Below are positions 23,405-36,095 of a DNA stretch of 64,000 nucleotides, in pieces. Positions within the stretch are counted from its first letter, which is position 1. Each line of letters starts with the position of its first letter. Source of the DNA: Proteromonas lacertae (lineage: Eukaryota > Sar > Bigyra > Opalinata > Proteromonadidae); assembly GCA_002245135.1 (NCBI GenBank), contig NGBS01000292.1, forward strand, positions 1 through 64,000, read 5' to 3'. Below the pieces are notes generated by a model. That model worked only from the letters and a program-made list of their open reading frames with translations, had not been told where the DNA came from and made no database searches. Made by a program: the position numbers and the translations under genes.

Positions 23405-23824
23405 ATGAGTTTAGAATATGATAGCATGTCACATGTTAGAAGGTTGTATGATTATGAAGACTTTGGAACAATTGGAACATTGATGATGATTGTTTTTATT
23501 GTTTTGTGGATATCAACTTGTATAATTATTCTCAGAAGATGTTTAATCCGGCAAAGAATTATAAGAGAAATAGCACAGAATAACCCAAACGGCACAATTG
23601 CGCTTGTAGGTGATGGTCGTGTAATAACTCTTATTCCTGTTGATAATAATGGTGGAGTAGTACAAGGTGTTCCATGTCAATATCCTGTTAACAATCAAAA
23701 TCCTTCAAACTATTATTCTCCAAATCAACAACAAGGTGCATATGAAGAAGAACCAACGTATCTCAATCCTACTATTGCTGAAATACCAGAAAAACAAAGT
23801 GATATAGTAAATATTAATCCATAA
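23405..23824 (+). CDS. Small single-pass membrane protein
   Basis: A single-exon ORF of 139 residues starting at ATG 23405. There is no cleavable signal peptide; one hydrophobic segment at about residues 26-47 (MMIVFIVLWISTCIIIL) is followed by a basic stop-transfer stretch (RRCLIRQR), suggesting a short extracytoplasmic N-terminus and a cytoplasmic tail. The tail is Asn/Gln/Pro-rich with an acidic EEEPTYLNP motif, a possible sorting signal. No family is recognised. Codon composition resembles that of neighbouring genes. Confidence 0.65.
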   Translation: MSLEYDSMSHVRRLYDYEDFGTIGTLMMIVFIVLWISTCIIILRRCLIRQRIIREIAQNNPNGTIALVGDGRVITLIPVDNNGGVVQGVPCQYPVNNQNPSNYYSPNQQQGAYEEEPTYLNPTIAEIPEKQSDIVNINP

Positions 23825-23913
23825 ATGTGTATCAGTGTGTTAATAAGTGTATAGTGATTTTTCTTTCATTGTTTTTTGATTAAAAAAATATTAAAATAAA
23901 AACATAAAACACT

Positions 23914-24675
23914 CTAATACCTATTTTCAATAACAATTATAGGATTACTTCTTCTACTGCTAGTTGGAGCTATCCTATTACTTGTACTAGGTATTCTATT
24001 CTCTACTACAACTATTGGATCACTCCTTCTACTGCTGTTTGGATGAATTTCATTATTGTTATTTATATCTCTGTAATTATTGGTATTTTCCATTACAGTG
24101 AGTGGAGCTGTACTGCTACTGCTTGTACTACTCATTTCATTAACATTTATATGCCTTCTATCATCTTCATCATCCCATCTCTTTCTTAACACCTCATTTC
24201 CACTTTTATCGTATAAATCATCTTCTATTCTTTGAATCTATAAATCATAATTCATATATTTTATTATATATACAACCATTCCTGGTTTATATTGATGGAT
24301 TCTTGACATTACAATAGAAATTGATAAATTACGAATTGTTGTTATACCATTAGAATGCCTAATTTCACTTTCTTTGACTACTCTTCCAACCATTTTCTAT
24401 TATCATTAAAATATAAATATATATATAATATTATACTTTGCCTCTTTCTTTGAATAATATCAAATCACCAACAGATACATCTTTATAATCATCAATTGTA
24501 AATACATTCAAATTACTAACATAACTCTCATATTCATATAAAGTCTGAATTAATTTACTTTCACTCCAATTACTACCATTACAATTCACTCTAAATTCAT
24601 AACTATTGTTTGGTTTTAACTCTGATACACAATACATTGAAGTCTGTCCTTGATAACAAGTTCTCCAATTACATC

Positions 24676-24715
<40 letters not shown>

Positions 24716-27313
24716 TGTACATTTTATTATCCAGTATTGGACCTCTAATTTCTAAAGTATATACTTTATAACTGCTATTATTTGGACCTTCATAGTACCA
24801 TTTCAAATACACTTCATTAGAATTCAAATCAACTACAGATATTGAAGATGGAGCTAATGGTAATGTGTTGATATATATTGGTTTAGAGTAATAAGATCGA
24901 TTTACATTAGTTGCTAGTTGTAATGATATTTGGTATTTTGTATCTGGTTCTAATTCACTTAGTGTAACTGTACTTGAATATTTAGTAGTATATCTCTTCT
25001 TATCATCTCTTTTATTTACTGGAATTGCTTGGATATTGTATTTTACTTTACTACTCATTAACCAACTATTCATTTTATCAATATTTATTTCATTGTCTTT
25101 TACTAATTCATCTATTCCTTCATTCATTTGCTCTTCATCCATATCTAAACCAATTGAATGAATTACACTTTCAAAATCCTATAATAAACAACAATAATCA
25201 TAATAACTATACAGATGGATTAATATTTCCATTTTCATTTACATATGGCTGAACTACATTCTTTATTTCATAATCAATATCTCTACTCAAATTATAACCA
25301 GCCCAACCTGCAATCAACTCATTCAACCTCATTCCTTCCTTTAATTTTGTATCATTATCTTGTTTATTAAGATTCCTATATTCTTTTAGTTTCAATTTGA
25401 TTATATTTGATGTAACTGATGCTTCATTTAATAATTCTGGTGGATCTGGTTGTGGAAGTAAACTATATCCAGTCTATACATATAATAAGATATATATATA
25501 TACAAAGACTTTTCCTGGATTACTTATTTGACTATCAGTTCCTTTAATTCTAACTCTGAATTTGTAATAAGTTGATGGTTTTAAGTGATAAATTGTTGCA
25601 ATTGAATCTTCACCTTCATATTCAACTGCCCATTCATCTCTTTCAGCTGAAACACATCTTTCTAATAGGAATTTACCATTTCGGGGTAAGTAATTATCAT
25701 GACGAATACTATTATTTTTATTATTTTTATAATATATATATATACTATGGTGAACTGTATAAATAATCAGTAAGTTGTTGGTATGTGATACTATATGAAT
25801 CTAAAGCAGTCAATAAATCATATAATGAAAGTAAAATAACAATTAAAGAAAATAATATATGAGTATAAAGTAAAAGATATCTTTCTTGTTATGTATTATT
25901 CTATCCTTATTCAATCTAGGAGAAATCTTCTTAGGATAAATGTGAAGAAAGTAATCCATCACATCTGAATTACCATTAATCTCTTTAATAAAATCAGCTA
26001 AACACACTTCGTTTGAATTAGTAGTATCACATTTAATGAACAAATTATTCATTTGTGTTAATATATTTCTATATTCATTTCTTTTATCCCAACAGAGTTG
26101 AATAGAGAAGGATGTATTACTCATTAAGAATGGTGTTACTGGTGGTGGTAATGGTTCAGGTTGTGGATCTAAATATACATAATTACTTCTACCAGCAGCT
26201 ATATATTAATAAATTAAAATAACAATAACAATACTATTTATTGCAGATAATCTATATCTATATTGATGAAAACAATCTGCTTTTTCATGGAAATATATTC
26301 CTTCACTCAATTCATTGACTATTTATTTACATATATAATTCATAGTAATATATATACTATTTGGTGGATCTTTTATCACTTCTTCAAATCTTTTTGAGTT
26401 TAATGATTGAATCTCTAACACATAGAATAAAATAATATCATTCTCATTACTAGGCTTCCATCTATGCACAAAATAACTAAATATATATATATATACTTTA
26501 AAGTAAATGAATTGGTTCTATTCTCACCTGCAAAATCACCAGGTTTATATGAAAACTTAGGTGGATTTGGTTTATTACACTAATTATAATAACAATTATA
26601 TAATATATACAGATGCAAACTTAGCTTCAATAACTTCAGTTTTTAGTTGTTTTAATGCAATTTGATGTAATATTTCTAATGATTTAACTTTATCTTCTTG
26701 TGTTGATTTACAAGCTTCACATTGTTTTGGTCTTTCCATTTGAATCTGATGACATTCATCTACAAATGGATTTACTCGTCTTAATTTATGATCTTTCATT
26801 TCAGTTTTTCCATCATAATCAAAAGCTCTATTCATCCCACATAAGTGACAAACAAATTTCCATTTACATATTTTATCAATTCTGTTTTTATGTGGATATA
26901 AACCAATATATTGTAATATCTTATAGGCATAAATTCTTTTTTCTTTTCCTTTATTAAACAAACTATAAATCATCTCTTTATCACTTTTAATGAAATTACA
27001 ATTGATCTTTTTTAACCATAAATCAAATTCTTCATATTTCAATTTATATAATGTATCTTTACTTGTAAATTCATTACCATCATCATCTTCTTCTTCATTA
27101 TCATCCTTATCTTCCATTTCACTACATTCTCTCATGCACTTTCTTAACTTCTTTAACACATATAATAATGATACTGGCTCTTCATCTTCACCTCTTGTTT
27201 CTTTTTCTCTCACAATTGGTAGGAATAATTCAGCTAAATGTAATAGACAATTATTTGTATAATAAAAGAAATGTTGTAGTAAAAGACGAGTTGGTGTTGA
27301 TATATGATGAATC

Positions 27314-27348
<35 letters not shown>

Positions 27349-27426
27349 TACATCACAAGCTACTGGAGGTAACATATCCCAAACTGCATGGCTTAGATGA
27401 TTACTATATCTTATACTACTCCAATC

Positions 27427-27460
<34 letters not shown>

Positions 27461-29465
27461 ATAATATACATCTCCTTCTAATGATGCATCAATTGTTTTT
27501 AAATTTTCACCAACAATTTTCCACAAATGCATCATTCTATACACAATAATAATATATTTAACAAATAATATATACTCATCTTCATCTTCAGAAAACTGAT
27601 AAGCTTTTAATTTATATATTCTCTTGGAAGGTGGTAAATTAATTCTACTTAGATAGAATCTAGCTTGTTCAATATAGTATTTATTATTCTTCCATTGTCT
27701 ATAGTTATCGTCTATCATTGGCTGAATCTCACTGAGTTCTTTTTGTTTAATATCATACATATATTGCTATATAAAACAAATAATATAATATAATATAGTT
27801 ACTTCAACAGATAGTTTAACCTTCTTTGGATTACTATATACAAATCCTTCCCACATTTTATAATTATCAGCAAACTTCTCATCTATTGCCTGTTGATCTA
27901 CCATATGTTCATTCACTTCAGCATCGTATATCCAATCTAATAGTTGAGTTTGACCATGTTTGTTCAAATAAGGAATACGAGCATGAGCTAATAATAATAT
28001 TATAATAATAGTATATATATATATATATATACGATCCATTTCTTCTAATATTTTTGATACTTCTTGAGTTTTCTTTAAATATAATTTCTTCGTTTTCATA
28101 GTAATGATAGAATTCATTATTCTTTCATTATTAGATGCTAAATGATATATAATAATAATAATAATCTATCTTAATACGCGGTCTTAATGAATATTTCAAA
28201 TTCCTCAATATATATTTACCATTTGCTTTTGGATCATTCAATTCATAAAATTGCATTTCTCTTCCATTTGCATTGAATTGATAGTAAATGTTCTTAGACA
28301 CTTCCACATCAACACATGGTAAAAACTGTCTTGCCATTATCACAAAACTATCTCCTAAGGACTTAATTTCACAATCACATTGAGAACGAAAAGTGCCCTA
28401 ATAATATAATAATATATATACTTTACAGTTTATACATCCTCTACACATTATACATTTCTTTGCTGAACATTTACACACATCGACGAATCTAAATACATTG
28501 TGTTTTTCATCTGTACAATATACTGGACAATCGCATGTCTTCCATAATCCATATCGAAAATCAATACAAACCAAACATTCAGCAAGCTAAAGAAAAATAA
28601 ATTCAATAATTAGAAAAAAATAAAAAAAATAGTGAATTATAAATATATATATATATATATATATACTTCTTCACATGTAATGTTGTATGGCTGAAAATAT
28701 TCATTTCCTTCCTTCTTACATAATGTTTCAAGTAATTTCAAAGTATCATTGTGTAATATTTTATTAACTAACCATTGGTCAAATGCAGATTTCTCTTTCT
28801 TTCTTCGTTCTTGATATTCTACTTCTTGTTGTCGGATTTCGGGTGAAAAATTGTAGAATTCGTTGAAATGGAATATGAACTTCATCTACTTCATCTTTTG
28901 GTAATGGGCTTTTGAGAATAAATTTTGGCTTTTTGGGTGGATCTGGTCCTCTAAAACTCTAATTATATATATACATATAATATAGAAATACAACAGATTT
29001 AATTGCTGGGGGTATTTTATCTTGTTCAACCTAAGTAAATATTATTATTATTAATACAGTATCTACACGAATTGGAGGTATGTACTACAATATATATATA
29101 TATATCAATATATTTGCTATTATACAGTATTAAAAAGAGAATTTTGGTAAGCTGGAGGAACAGTTATTGGGGATGTGGAACGTTCATCCTAATAAATAAT
29201 AAAATCACAAATATACTTGTGTTATTGGTCTAGTTGGTAATCTAAGTATATCATTCTACAAAATAACATAAATATAGCTTACTTCGTTTGAAACAGTAAC
29301 ACTGTATATATCTGGAGTTAGTGTTTTCTAAATATTCCTTATCAGAAATACTATACTGTAAAAGTAGTTGAAGTAACAGCTGTGTCCTATATGAATAACA
29401 CATATTGAATATACTATGCTTCCTTCTTCTCTTACTGAGCTATTTCCAAAGTGTGAACTTCTCAT
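23914..29465 (-). CDS. Large fibronectin-III protein with Cys-rich and EF-hand-like regions, about 26 introns
   Basis: The chain starts at ATG 29465 (MRSSHFGNSSV) and ends at a TAG at 23914. The first kilobase is a string of micro-exons of 27-63 nt, mostly phase 0, split by introns of 26-39 nt. A Cys-rich segment follows (28440-28600; many C-x2-C pairs), then helical sequence, then at least three fibronectin-III-like units (for example KWYYEGPNNSSYKVYTLEIR near 24750 and the SNIIKLKL unit near 25400) with helix-loop-helix insertions between them. Introns are 20-84 nt; several contain ATT triplet runs. Two joins are uncertain: one at 28880-28889 needs removal of 10 nt, and one near 25855 has no intron solution. 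Fibronectin-III proteins of this length occur in cilia, but the role is unproven. Confidence 0.7.
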
Positions 29466-29537
29466 TTCAACAAAAACAAAAATCAGTTTTTAAAATAGAA
29501 ACGAATTTATTTTTTATTAATTTTTGTTTTTTCAACT

Positions 29538-31904
29538 ATGGCTGTTGAAAAGTATATGAAGAGGTTTAGAGATTTGAAACCGATTCCACTACTGACTGGA
29601 ATTGATAATGTATAGTTTGTATATTATTTTATTAGACTCTTGAAGAATCAGATCCTTTAAATGCTAAAGAAAGATTAGAAAAAGATAAATTCAAAAGAAC
29701 CATTGCAGTATATATTACTGTATGATATACTAGAATCGACCGTTATCTGATGTTTTATATAAACACCCAGTACTAACACCAAAGAAATACATAGACGTGT
29801 ATAAATTGAAAATTGTTATTATTGTAGAACTTCAGTAGAATCACCAACACAAGAATCAGTAATTGTCACTTACACACCCAAACCTCCAGTTACTTTAAAT
29901 TTAAAATATAAGCAACTATGTAGTCCTATAAGAGGTGTATGGCTTGCATCAACAAACAAACAAATCATAGATGAAGCTCCAATAAACTTAGAAAAAGGAT
30001 TAATAACAAAAGAAGTGAAATTAAATGGAGAAGGTTTTTCAAAATCCTTTTTAGAAATGAACTACAGTACTCCAGATGATAACTATGCAACACATTTACT
30101 ACAGAAATTGGATGAATTAATAAAGAATAAAACTGAATATGAAACTAAAGATGATGCTAGAAAACACTTGTTAAAAGATGTTAGAGTATAATGATAATAA
30201 TAATTTGTTTATTTTTATAGTCAATAATCCAAAAGAGACTACAAACACCAATATACGAACCAACACCACGATTTGAATATCCTCATTACTTATGTGAAAG
30301 AAATCAAAGAAAAGAAAGAATATATAAGAAGAAAGGAAATGGTGTGAAAAAGATCAATAGGCATAGGGTATCTATATTAGAAGAACCACCACTCATATTG
30401 CCACCATCCTATAGAGAACTTCAAAATGCAGAAATGAATCTGAATATGGGTGGAGAAGATAGAAGAATCAGTATAATGTCTGATATATCTCACATCACTG
30501 CAATAACTACACCAAAATCCCCCTGTAGACGAAGATCATCTAGAATGGGAAGAAGAAGAAGTATATTTGAAGCAAGAATACCTGATCTTACTACAGTTGA
30601 GAATGTATTTAATTCATATAAGAATGTTGAAGATGTTGGTTTAACTTCTCATAATTTTCCATTAGCTTTAGCAAGTGTATTGAAGAAACCTTTAAATCCA
30701 AAGTTTAACTATTTATTTACAGGATTTGATACAGTATTTATATATTAATTTATAATTTTATTTGTAATGTAATAGATGCATAATAATTGTGTAACTTTAT
30801 CTGAATTTGTACAAGGATTAAAAGCAATTTATTCAAGAGATCTTAATGCAAGATTAGAGTTTGTATTTCAAATGTTTGATACAGATAAAGATGGAGAAGT
30901 AACAATAGATAATATGATTTATATATTTAAAGATCATTTAGAGAAAGAACTTACTGATGTTATTGTGTTTAGTTATTTTCTGTTCAGTGGTTTAGATTGT
31001 GAACATAATGGATCAGTTTCTATTCAAGAGTTTATAGATGGATGTCAAGAAAATAATGTAAGTAATTATTATGAGTTATGTTATTTGAATAGATATTAGT
31101 GTTTTGTTTTTTAGAATTAATGCCACAAGTAGCAGTGTATTTTATATAGATGTATCTATTTATTATAATAGTCCAACTTATCAAGTCTATTTTACATGGG
31201 ATGATGTTTATCGAATTTGGCATGGTTTATTAGATTTAGGTATAATTTATTATTCATTCTATTAATGTTTATATAGCCAAAGATGTAAGTATTGAAGGAG
31301 TTGATATTAGTGGATTTCATACAATTATGATAAATATATTCCATCAAACAAATAGAGAGATTAATAACAATATATTTCATCTGTTTGATAAAAGTGGAGA
31401 TGGTTATTTATCATTAGTTGAATTATTAAAGTATATATTATAATAATTATTTATATTAGAGGATTTTCATCACTTATCTATGGAACAATGGATATAAAAG
31501 CAAGATCTTATTTCAAAATCTTCAATATTCATAATGATGAATCAATCAAAATTAACGAATTGGAAGATACACTTGTAACAATGAAATCGTTCAAAGAAGA
31601 TGAATTATTTATTACCTCTCTGGTTAGTGAATTAGATAAAGATGGAGATGGTGAAATCACAGAAGATGAGTTTTATGATGTTGCTTATAATCATTGTGAT
31701 TGGATGGAAGGTTTTAATGATTGTATTTTTGGTTCATATTTAAAAATACATGGTGGTAAATACACTCCAATAAATAACAATGTTATATCATTAAAATCAA
31801 ATAAAACTCAAAGTAAGAAAAGACCAAGAAGTAGATTTGAAATATTGAAAAAGAATAATAGAATTCCATCGCCATTATCATTACCTCCAACTCCAGTTCC
31901 ATAA
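29538..31904 (+). CDS. Four-EF-hand calcium-binding protein
   Basis: Ten exons (29538-29609, 29636-29707, 29734-29798, 29828-30185, 30221-30733, 30776-31057, 31093-31136, 31172-31239, 31277-31430, 31460-31904) sum to 2073 nt, 690 residues; introns are 26-42 nt. The N-terminal half is basic, Ser-rich and probably disordered. The C-terminal half has EF-hands: FDTDKDGEVTIDNMIYIF, a weaker LDCEHNGSVSIQEF, FDKSGDGYLSLVELL and LDKDGDGEITEDEFYDV. Three loops have canonical D-x-D/S-x-D spacing. Layout resembles large calcineurin-B-like or ciliary EF-hand proteins, but no orthologue can be named. The start is 73 bp from that of the divergent fibronectin-III gene, suggesting co-regulation. Confidence 0.85.
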
Positions 31905-32357
31905 ATACTAAGTTAATATTTATTTTTTAAATGTATATAAATGTATATTCTTAACAATAACAAACTGCTTAAATTATGATTATTTTTTACATTATGATGT
32001 TTTCTACAATCTTTTATGATAGAATTAACCAATCTCACTTGATGAGTGTTATTTACATCTATAAATGCATTTAAGCAGAAAGCTCCATATTTATTTAGAC
32101 TATTTTTGATGAAAGTTATATGATTGAGGTGATAAGCTTAAAAGTTTCAATTTAGCTATAACATGATAGCCTATATACCATTTATATTGCAGTTATGCAA
32201 TATATACCCCCCAAAAAAATAAAGAAGAAAAAAGTAAAAGTGCATAAATAACACCATTGTTTTCCTAACACTTAAGCTTAGATGAAAAAGGACAAAGGAC
32301 AGGAAAGAAAAACAATATAAATAATAGATTATAACTTGATATTAAAACTAATTTAAT
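31905..32357. other. Intergenic region, no gene seen
   Basis: AT-rich sequence with a C-run (near 32212). Two TGATGA-like words near 32043 and 32109 recall box C of snoRNAs, but no paired box D or stem is visible. Confidence 0.4.
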
Positions 32358-32933
32358 TCACTTTCTGAAAAATTTTAATTCACAATATGTAATTTTAACA
32401 TTCTGTTCTTCTTCTTTCTGTGGTGTATATGGAATAGATAGAATAGCTTGTTGCTGTTGGGGAAGATATGATATTATTGGAATTTATTCATTATTATAAA
32501 TTCCATATAATGATTGATATTTACATACAACAATCTGATTATTCTACCTATTGCATTTGGATTAATTTGTAGGCAATCAGTACCATTCCACTTTCTTGGT
32601 AATATTCATAAACCAATATAGATATTTCATAAATGATGTAATATATTACAATATCTATGAAATCATTCCACTCTTTTTTATCTTCCATTTTCTTCACATA
32701 TCCACCCACATCTACATTAGAAATGTATTTATTCTTTTTCATATAATTTGTATTCTATTTTTATCATTGCTCCATATTTCGATGGATCTGATATACAAAT
32801 TACAACAGGCTTGTATTTCAGTATTTAAACATTTATCATAACTCATTTAAATATTCTTAGTTCTGGCTATTTTTAAGGCAATTTCTCCAATATTGCAAGA
32901 TTGATTTACTAATGCTCTAATTATCTCTAACAT
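32358..32933 (-). pseudogene. OTU-domain pseudogene
   Basis: Fragments in different frames match the OTU domain of the intact gene at 61279-63157: EIQACCNLYIRSIEIWSND (compare EIQACCELYNRPAEIWAYN), GYVKKMEDKKEWNDFIDI, YEISILVYEYY, and IGRIIRLLYVNINHYMEF, which corresponds to the catalytic-His strand (IRLSYYGGGHYNSI). A Gln-rich tail follows. Stops and shifts separate all pieces, and the DGNC cysteine motif is absent. It is a decayed duplicate of an OTU deubiquitinase gene. Confidence 0.7.
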
Positions 32934-33244
32934 GGTTGTTTTGCTGATGTTATTTGCTCTAATTAGCGAGAAAGAGGGATTAATATTCAGACAAAACGAC
33001 TATTTTAATTGAAATCTTTCGATTTTGGTTTTCTCGATAAGGTAATAGATAAAGTGATATTTTAAAAAACAACAGCTAGTTGAGTTTTTTTATATATATA
33101 TTATTTTTTTCATCAGTGAATTCTGGACTTACATACTTTACATAGAGTATTAGTAGCTATTAATATATAATATAATATATATACTAGTACGACAACAACT
33201 CTTTGTTTGTATATTGTTGTTAATTTCATCTATTTTCATTTTGT
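32934..33244. other. Intergenic region, no gene seen
   Basis: AT-rich with TA runs near 33090 and 33160-33185. Nothing else is recognised. Confidence 0.4.
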
Positions 33245-35735
33245 CTATGTCTTTGTTTCATTAATATAACTTTCTTCTATATATATATTCTCTTTGAGAT
33301 TCTTCCATTCCTCCTTAACAGTTTTCTTTGTTTTCATTTTCCCACTATTCTTAATAATATTATCAAGTATTTTAAAATCATGTTTCATTTCTTTTGTTTC
33401 CACTTCATCAGGTATTATTTCTATTGTTGAATTTGCGATTCTCTTTTGTAATACAAGTGGTTTATTGAAATCTTTGTAATCTTTTAATCTATCAGATTTT
33501 TTGTTCTTCATATTATAAGTACAATATCTTAATCTTTTCGACTTTATTGATATAGCTATTTTCTGTGGTTTATAATCTACTTCTTCATCTTTATCTAATA
33601 AGTACATTTCATCCCAATTGTAATTTCTTTTCATTTCCTCTATCATTTTGTCTTTAAATATTCCATATTCTACAAAACCAGTATCACCATTTTCAAGTTG
33701 TGTGGTTACTTTATCATGTTCATATGCAATGAATACAATATTGAATATTGGATTACATTTCTCTAATTCAGCATAAATATCCTTCATTTTAGTATCTTTT
33801 TTATTTAATTCTTTATCGATTGACTATAACAATGATAATAATCATATAATATATACTTCTATAATTTCATTCTTCATGCCTTCTTTATCATTATCATTTT
33901 TCTTATCATTATATATCACATCAATCAAGTAATCATCTAAGTCATGTAATAGTCTTTCATCATTTATTTTTTCTTTCACTTTAGTGTTTTTTATATCAAG
34001 ATTATCTATTAATTTACGTATTTCATTTTTCTTTCTCAATTGTGTTAAATCAATATTATCATCATCACCACTAATTTCCCCTTTCTTTTCTACGCTATCA
34101 TTGCTCATCACATCGTTATTTAGTTTTATTCTTTTTCTCTTTGATTCATCCCATCTGTTTGTGTATTATCCAGTTTTCTTTTTTGATTCATTCCTTCACT
34201 TGTTAATTTTGAAATATTTTCTTCACCTACTAGTTGTAGTAGTTCATTGAAAATATTTTTATCACTATCCATTACATTCAAAAATAGTTTTTCTTCTTTT
34301 TCTTTATCATACATATCATATACAATCTTTTCCTCCCCATTATCATCAGTATATGTGTATTGTATTTCTCTATTGTAAAGTTCATTAATTAAAAACTATA
34401 GAATTATATAACATCAATATTATACATAACTTTCACATAATGTTTTCTTTACATAATTCATACTATCTATTAATTCTTTCTTTTTCTTCTGAGGAATATA
34501 TCCATTAATATATAGCGCTTTTGCAAGAATCTCTTTATCTTTTATTTTCCTCATATTATAGATTATTTCTGTTTTATGTTTACTATATAACATCTATTAA
34601 ATATAAATAACATAATAATATAATAAATACATTGAGAAATGCAATTACAGTATCATTTGTTGGATGATTCTTCGTGATTGTCATTTGTACTGCAGATATA
34701 AAGCATTTGTTAATAATACATCCATCAATTGCTGGAAAACCATTTATCTGACCAAAATCTACATAAATACAATCAACACTCTTTGCTTTACCATTCTCTA
34801 AACATTTAAATCTTTCATCTGAATCAAGATACTCAAGAAAATCATCCATATCTATATAACTAAACGTATTTTTAGGTAAATAAAGGGATAATATATCGTT
34901 TAGTTGAATAACATTTCTATATGAATTATCTTCAAAAATAATATGACACAATCTTTCAAACAACTTTCCATCTCTCTGATTTAATATCTTTCTTTTCAAA
35001 TTCATCATATAAATCTCTGTAATATTTACTATCATAAAAATAATGACTCAACATATATTTTTCTATTTCTGGAGATATATATTTTAATCTATCAGGTATA
35101 ATATTAAATTGGTTTGTATCATATATAAATAATTTTTCTTCATAAAAAGGTGGAACATATAATGGTAAATTCTTTCCATAATTATCTATTCCGTCTATAT
35201 TTGTAACATATTCTTCAATTCCTGTATGTTCTTTAACTACACTTAAATTGTATCCATAAGCAATTGCTTCAGATAATATTTTCTCTTTTTTTTTACCATC
35301 TATACCATACTCTTTAATAATTGTATCTAATTCATTTTTACTGAATTGAGGTATATAAAATCGTATTGCAGCACGTTTATTTGATATGAATTTGTACTTA
35401 TTTGCTTGTGGAGAACTTATCATAATTATTACAGCAGCATCACTAAAATCATCCTCTCTTATCAGTTCATTGTCGCTTATTATTATTGTATCGGTTTTAA
35501 AATCAGGAATAGCATTATTTTTTACATAGAATCTATGAGTATTTGCTATTCTGTAATAATACATGTTCTTTTCATTTTCACCAAAAACCACTATATTGTA
35601 TTTATCAAACTCTGGATCATTGTTTAAACAATAGCATATAAAACAGCATAAGGTGGATTTACCAACATCTTTATTACCATACACTAGAAAGCATTTTTGA
35701 AATCTCTGTAAAACCGCATTATCTTTATTCTTCAT
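33245..35735 (-). CDS. Crinkler/RHS-type P-loop NTPase protein, frame interrupted
   Basis: Starting at 35735, the protein shows a P-loop (VYGNKDVGKSTL), then the pattern of Crinkler and retrotransposon-hot-spot NTPases: a short strand ending ISSP, then a YIPQFSKNELDTI motif where relatives have a Pro-Trp/Phe-x-x-x-E-L helix. A GKLFERLCH segment follows. The first frame ends at 34956 and continues in +1 (one extra base near 34980). Two introns follow (34595-34631; 34397-34426). A second break near 34140 is explained by one missing A, because a repeat of the motif MNQKRK shows the expected spelling. The remainder (basic, Lys/Glu-rich) ends at 33245. It may be a pseudogene or carry two sequencing errors. 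Its function is unknown; Crinkler proteins are widespread in protists and fungi. Confidence 0.6.
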
Positions 35736-36095
35736 AATTATCTTTTTATTTCGTTAAAAATATCTACATAACAATCTCTCACCAACACGAAGTAATTATC
35801 ATTACAATGTTTCAATGAGTAACACCCCTCTTTTTTTCTTAATTCAAACCCATTTATTAGATTATATTTTATGTTATAATCAAAATCCATTTCAATTCAG
35901 AATTAGATAACTATACGTTTCATTAATCTATAATTTTCAAATGATTCTTTTCACTCAAATCATAGGCTTGTTATAAAATTAATGTATAGTTATTATTGAA
36001 AATTGTCTATAAAGTGTATTAACTGATTAATATCTCATTAACTAATATAACATTTTAAAATGAAAATAATTCTTATAAATTCATTTTAATTACAT
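35736..36095. other. Intergenic region, no gene seen
   Basis: AT-rich tandem-gene spacer downstream of the SMYD gene and upstream of the NTPase gene. No feature was identified. Confidence 0.4.

Noticed and set aside
31058-31171. Frameshift in the four-EF-hand gene
   Set aside because: Two 35-nt introns (31058-31092 and 31137-31171) around a 44-nt exon restore the frame exactly.
32030-32170. Possible C/D-box snoRNA near the TGATGA words
   Set aside because: No terminal stem, no convincing box D and no rRNA complementarity could be seen.
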